DNA of 25,716 bases from a virus: positions 1 through 25,716 of IMG/VR virus record IMGVR_UViG_3300012919_000034; one strand, given 5' to 3'. This document shows positions 23,280 to 25,716 of this stretch, one piece after another (position 1 is the stretch's first letter; each line of letters begins with the position of its first letter). The notes under the pieces are model-generated. The model ran no database searches, was not told the DNA's origin, and worked only from the letters and a program-made list of their open reading frames with translations. Both the position numbers and the translations under genes were made by a program.

Positions 23280-25420
23280 TAGCGTCTACCATCCTCTCTT
23301 ATATCTACTCTAGGTGTGCCTAATTTATATTTTGTTCCCAGTGATGTGGAATCAATTCTTAAAGCAAAAGATCTACCTCGTAAACGATAATTTAACTTTT
23401 CTGTAAATTGCTCTACTGGACTAGTTGCAGTTCTTTGTGTAGTGGCTTGAGTTGTTTCATTAAAATTAGCACCAGGATTGTTTCTTGACTTCATTGTAAA
23501 CGCAACATCTGGATTAAGACTTGTTGATCCATTGAATGTAATGTCTGGAATAACTTGTTTTAAAAACAAGAACTTATCACCATCCCCTATATCAATGGCT
23601 GAAGATTCTATAAATGATGTCATGGCAGATCCATCGTCATCAAAACCTACCTCATGGTTGTAAAGATACTGATTGCCAGTAGCTTGTGGCAAATTTCTTA
23701 TACCTCTGTCAATCCATGCGTCTCTTGCCAATGTTCCATAATACCAAACTTTTTCTAAATAATTAAAAGCAACATACTTATCTATCTGTGTTCCAGCAGA
23801 CGATGGATAAAACCATAATATCTCACTAAATTCTGAGTTAACACCAACATGAACTTTATCACGCTCTGCAAAATTAAAATCTAGAAATACTTTATCTTTT
23901 ACTGTGCATGGTAGTTGTACTGTTTGACCACCAGAATAAACATAGAACGTATCAACACCCATCCAATACACTGCATCTTCAACGGCAACAGCAGAAAAAG
24001 GACTCATAATAGTTATATTCTTTGATAGTTCTTGAAGACCAAACGTAAATGGTGGACCTATAAACTTCATAGCATGTAGTGTTTTATTAGTGAAGACGAG
24101 TATCTGTTGTTTTGTTTCAACAGCTTGTACAAAGGTAGATCCACCACCTAACCTTAAATCACCTGCTGTATTTGTAGCAGTTGGGAAAAAATCTACTGGG
24201 TTTTCTTGTGAAGAGAAACGTATCAACAATGGATCTTGTACCCCATTGCCTTGTGTAGCAGAAGAGTTTGCACCTAATCCATCACAACCAAACACGATAA
24301 CATGTCGGTCTTGGTCTGATACAAGAACTTGTTTAGCGATAGTAGGCACACTTGTTTCTCCAGAATATGTGCTTGTCGCACTAAGTTCTACGGCTCTATT
24401 GCCTAAACCATTTGTTTTGTCCCAGTAAAACAATCCACCATCTCTTGGATTAATAATTATATCTTCACCAAAATTATCATGTGACCATAATCTAATCTGT
24501 GCTCCAGGGGTCGTGACACTTGCTGCATTACCCCAACCAACAAAGTCATTAGCAGAATCTGCATTACCAGCCCTTAATCTTATGAGGCTGTTGTCTGCAT
24601 GTGTAGTTGCAGTAGTGCCTCCTTGAGCACGAGTCACTGTCATTGTATTATCATCAGAAGTTGGTGATATAGCCATTAACTCTTCATTTATTAATATTAT
24701 ATCATTGAGACTATTCATACCTGTCTCATCATCTACACTAAAGGAAGTATCAGTAGCATTTAAACTTTGAGCAAGTTGTGTAGCTAAAGCACCTGATGTT
24801 GTACCACTCCATTGTCCTGCACCCCATCCTGTACCACCAACTGTTACGTCTAATCCAACATTTAACTGATATGTACCAACAACACTACCACCACCATTTC
24901 CTGTATCAGATGAATTAGCCGCAACACTAGATGTTATTGTATAAGCATTAGAACTTATTAATGATGTTATTTGAAACTCTGCATTTAATATTGTAGCTGT
25001 GATTGTTCCACCTAAACTAGATGCACCAGAAAATGTTACAAAGTCTTTTTCATTTGCACCATGTGCTGGATCAGTAACAGTTATAGTTGTTGATCCGTTA
25101 GTCGCAGAAAAAGTTACATCACCAGCACCTGTAGTGCTTCTTATGGGTGTTATATCATTAAATGTCTGCCCTTCTTCTATGTAGTATTTTAAATGTGTGC
25201 CAATACCCATGAAATCAGAGCCATCAAGAGCTACCCAGTTGTGTAGTCTTCTAGCACTACCTAGATATTGATTAGAACTATATTTTTCCCAACCACCAAA
25301 TTTTTCTGGAAAACCAAACCTAAATCTTACTTTATCACCATCAACGAATCCACCTTCGTTACTGTAAGATGTAATATCAGATACAATACCAGGTTTAAAT
25401 TTTAAAGCTGTCATAGGCAT
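23279..25420 (-). CDS. P22 gp10-like tail / packaged-DNA stabilisation protein (713 aa)
   Basis: The N-terminus has the pattern of the P22 gp10-like family: LKFKPGIVSDITSYSNEGGF (about 5-24), RFGFPEKFGGWEKY (34-47), ARRLHNWVALDGSDFMGIGT (56-75), then an LKYYIEEG strand. Inserted after about residue 95 are Ser/Thr/Gly-rich beta repeats (TFSATNGSTTITVTDPAHGA, and later SLNATDTSFSVDDETGM with RAQGGTTATTHADN) that look like Ig- or fibre-like decorations. The second half contains VYWMGVDTFYVYSGGQTVQL and returns to the gp10-like pattern, ending RLRGRSFALRIDS. Such proteins plug and extend the tail below the portal. The gene overlaps its upstream neighbour by one base. Confidence 0.8.
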   Translation of the reverse strand: MPMTALKFKPGIVSDITSYSNEGGFVDGDKVRFRFGFPEKFGGWEKYSSNQYLGSARRLHNWVALDGSDFMGIGTHLKYYIEEGQTFNDITPIRSTTGAGDVTFSATNGSTTITVTDPAHGANEKDFVTFSGASSLGGTITATILNAEFQITSLISSNAYTITSSVAANSSDTGNGGGSVVGTYQLNVGLDVTVGGTGWGAGQWSGTTSGALATQLAQSLNATDTSFSVDDETGMNSLNDIILINEELMAISPTSDDNTMTVTRAQGGTTATTHADNSLIRLRAGNADSANDFVGWGNAASVTTPGAQIRLWSHDNFGEDIIINPRDGGLFYWDKTNGLGNRAVELSATSTYSGETSVPTIAKQVLVSDQDRHVIVFGCDGLGANSSATQGNGVQDPLLIRFSSQENPVDFFPTATNTAGDLRLGGGSTFVQAVETKQQILVFTNKTLHAMKFIGPPFTFGLQELSKNITIMSPFSAVAVEDAVYWMGVDTFYVYSGGQTVQLPCTVKDKVFLDFNFAERDKVHVGVNSEFSEILWFYPSSAGTQIDKYVAFNYLEKVWYYGTLARDAWIDRGIRNLPQATGNQYLYNHEVGFDDDGSAMTSFIESSAIDIGDGDKFLFLKQVIPDITFNGSTSLNPDVAFTMKSRNNPGANFNETTQATTQRTATSPVEQFTEKLNYRLRGRSFALRIDSTSLGTKYKLGTPRVDIREDGRR

Positions 25421-25716
25421 TACGCTGTACCTCCAGTCAAAGATCCACTACCACTTGATGTTACATTACTTACACCTTGTATTGATTTACCAGATGCTCC
25501 ACCAGCACTACCACTTGATCCATTTGTTGGTGCAGTAGCTGGGAAACTTACTGATGATCCACTACCATTACTGCCTGTTGATCCAGTTGATCCAGATGCA
25601 CCAAATGCTCCACCAGCCCCTCCTGTTCCACCAGCACCCGAATTGTTAGACCCAGAACCACCACTAGATCCAGATGCAGCAGATTGATTGTATCCTTGTC
25701 CAACACCACCTGCTCC
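25420..25716 (-). CDS. Partial Gly/Ser-rich tail fibre or adhesin C-terminus
   Basis: The frame is open from the right edge to a TAA at 25420-25422 and gives the last 98 residues. Almost half are Gly or Ser. Typical stretches are SGSSGGSGSNNSGAGGTGGA and NGSSGSAGGASGKSIQGV, ending SGSGSLTGGTA. The 'AGGASGKSIxGxSNVT...G.l.GG' ending resembles the glycine-rich distal domains of phage adhesins, which form stacked polyglycine-II-like helices and contact the host receptor. If this is right, the missing N-terminus should attach to the tail. The stop shares one base with the ATG of the gp10-like gene. The N-terminal part and true length cannot be seen. Confidence 0.65.
   Translation of the reverse strand, partial: GAGGVGQGYNQSAASGSSGGSGSNNSGAGGTGGAGGAFGASGSTGSTGSNGSGSSVSFPATAPTNGSSGSAGGASGKSIQGVSNVTSSGSGSLTGGTA

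Overview
This window looks like part of the genome of an AT-rich tailed bacteriophage, most like the uncultured marine phages of podovirus type. That assignment rests on protein families I recognise by eye, not on a search. No bacterial housekeeping gene, rRNA, tRNA, CRISPR array, integrase or insertion sequence is visible. Terminase, portal and capsid genes are not here and probably lie beyond one of the ends.

The layout is two converging gene blocks. The left block (1-12815) is entirely on the + strand. It opens with small early genes: a partial zinc-ribbon-like protein and two small conserved proteins. Next comes a C5-cytosine DNA methyltransferase gene (782-1813) that contains a complete second reading frame (960-1748) behind its own perfect Shine-Dalgarno site. 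After a 204-base gap with a long hairpin come a 439-residue phage protein and three small overlapping ORFs. The replication and recombination genes follow: an SNF2-type helicase, a ribbon-helix-helix regulator preceded by a structured leader, a coiled-coil protein, and a protein with an SSB-like acidic tail. A strong intrinsic terminator follows, then an archaeo-eukaryotic-type primase, a small Cys-containing protein, a UvrD/Dda-like SF1 helicase, a DUF6378-like protein and a family A DNA polymerase. Together these supply priming, unwinding, strand protection and synthesis.

The right block (12909-25716) is entirely on the - strand and carries virion assembly and lysis genes. In transcription order they are: the Gly-rich C-terminus of a probable tail fibre or adhesin (cut by the window end), a P22 gp10-like tail/stabilisation protein, a small beta-rich protein, three accessory virion proteins rich in Gly/Ala, Gln/Ala or coiled coil, a 1637-residue probable DNA-ejection protein, an M15-type peptidase (endolysin), an HNH-like basic protein, a 213-residue conserved phage protein and a 60-residue protein. 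Most neighbours overlap by 1 or 4 bases, which points to translational coupling in one long transcript. The two blocks meet near 12.8-12.9 kb, where a hairpin with a T-run can end the + strand transcript.

The most unusual features are the about 790-base dual-coding stretch in the methyltransferase, the promoter plus three consecutive hairpins at 5449-5616, the long hairpin at 1870-1934, and an 18-base perfect palindrome over the stop codon of the ribbon-helix-helix gene. No gene-free stretch exceeds about 215 bases.
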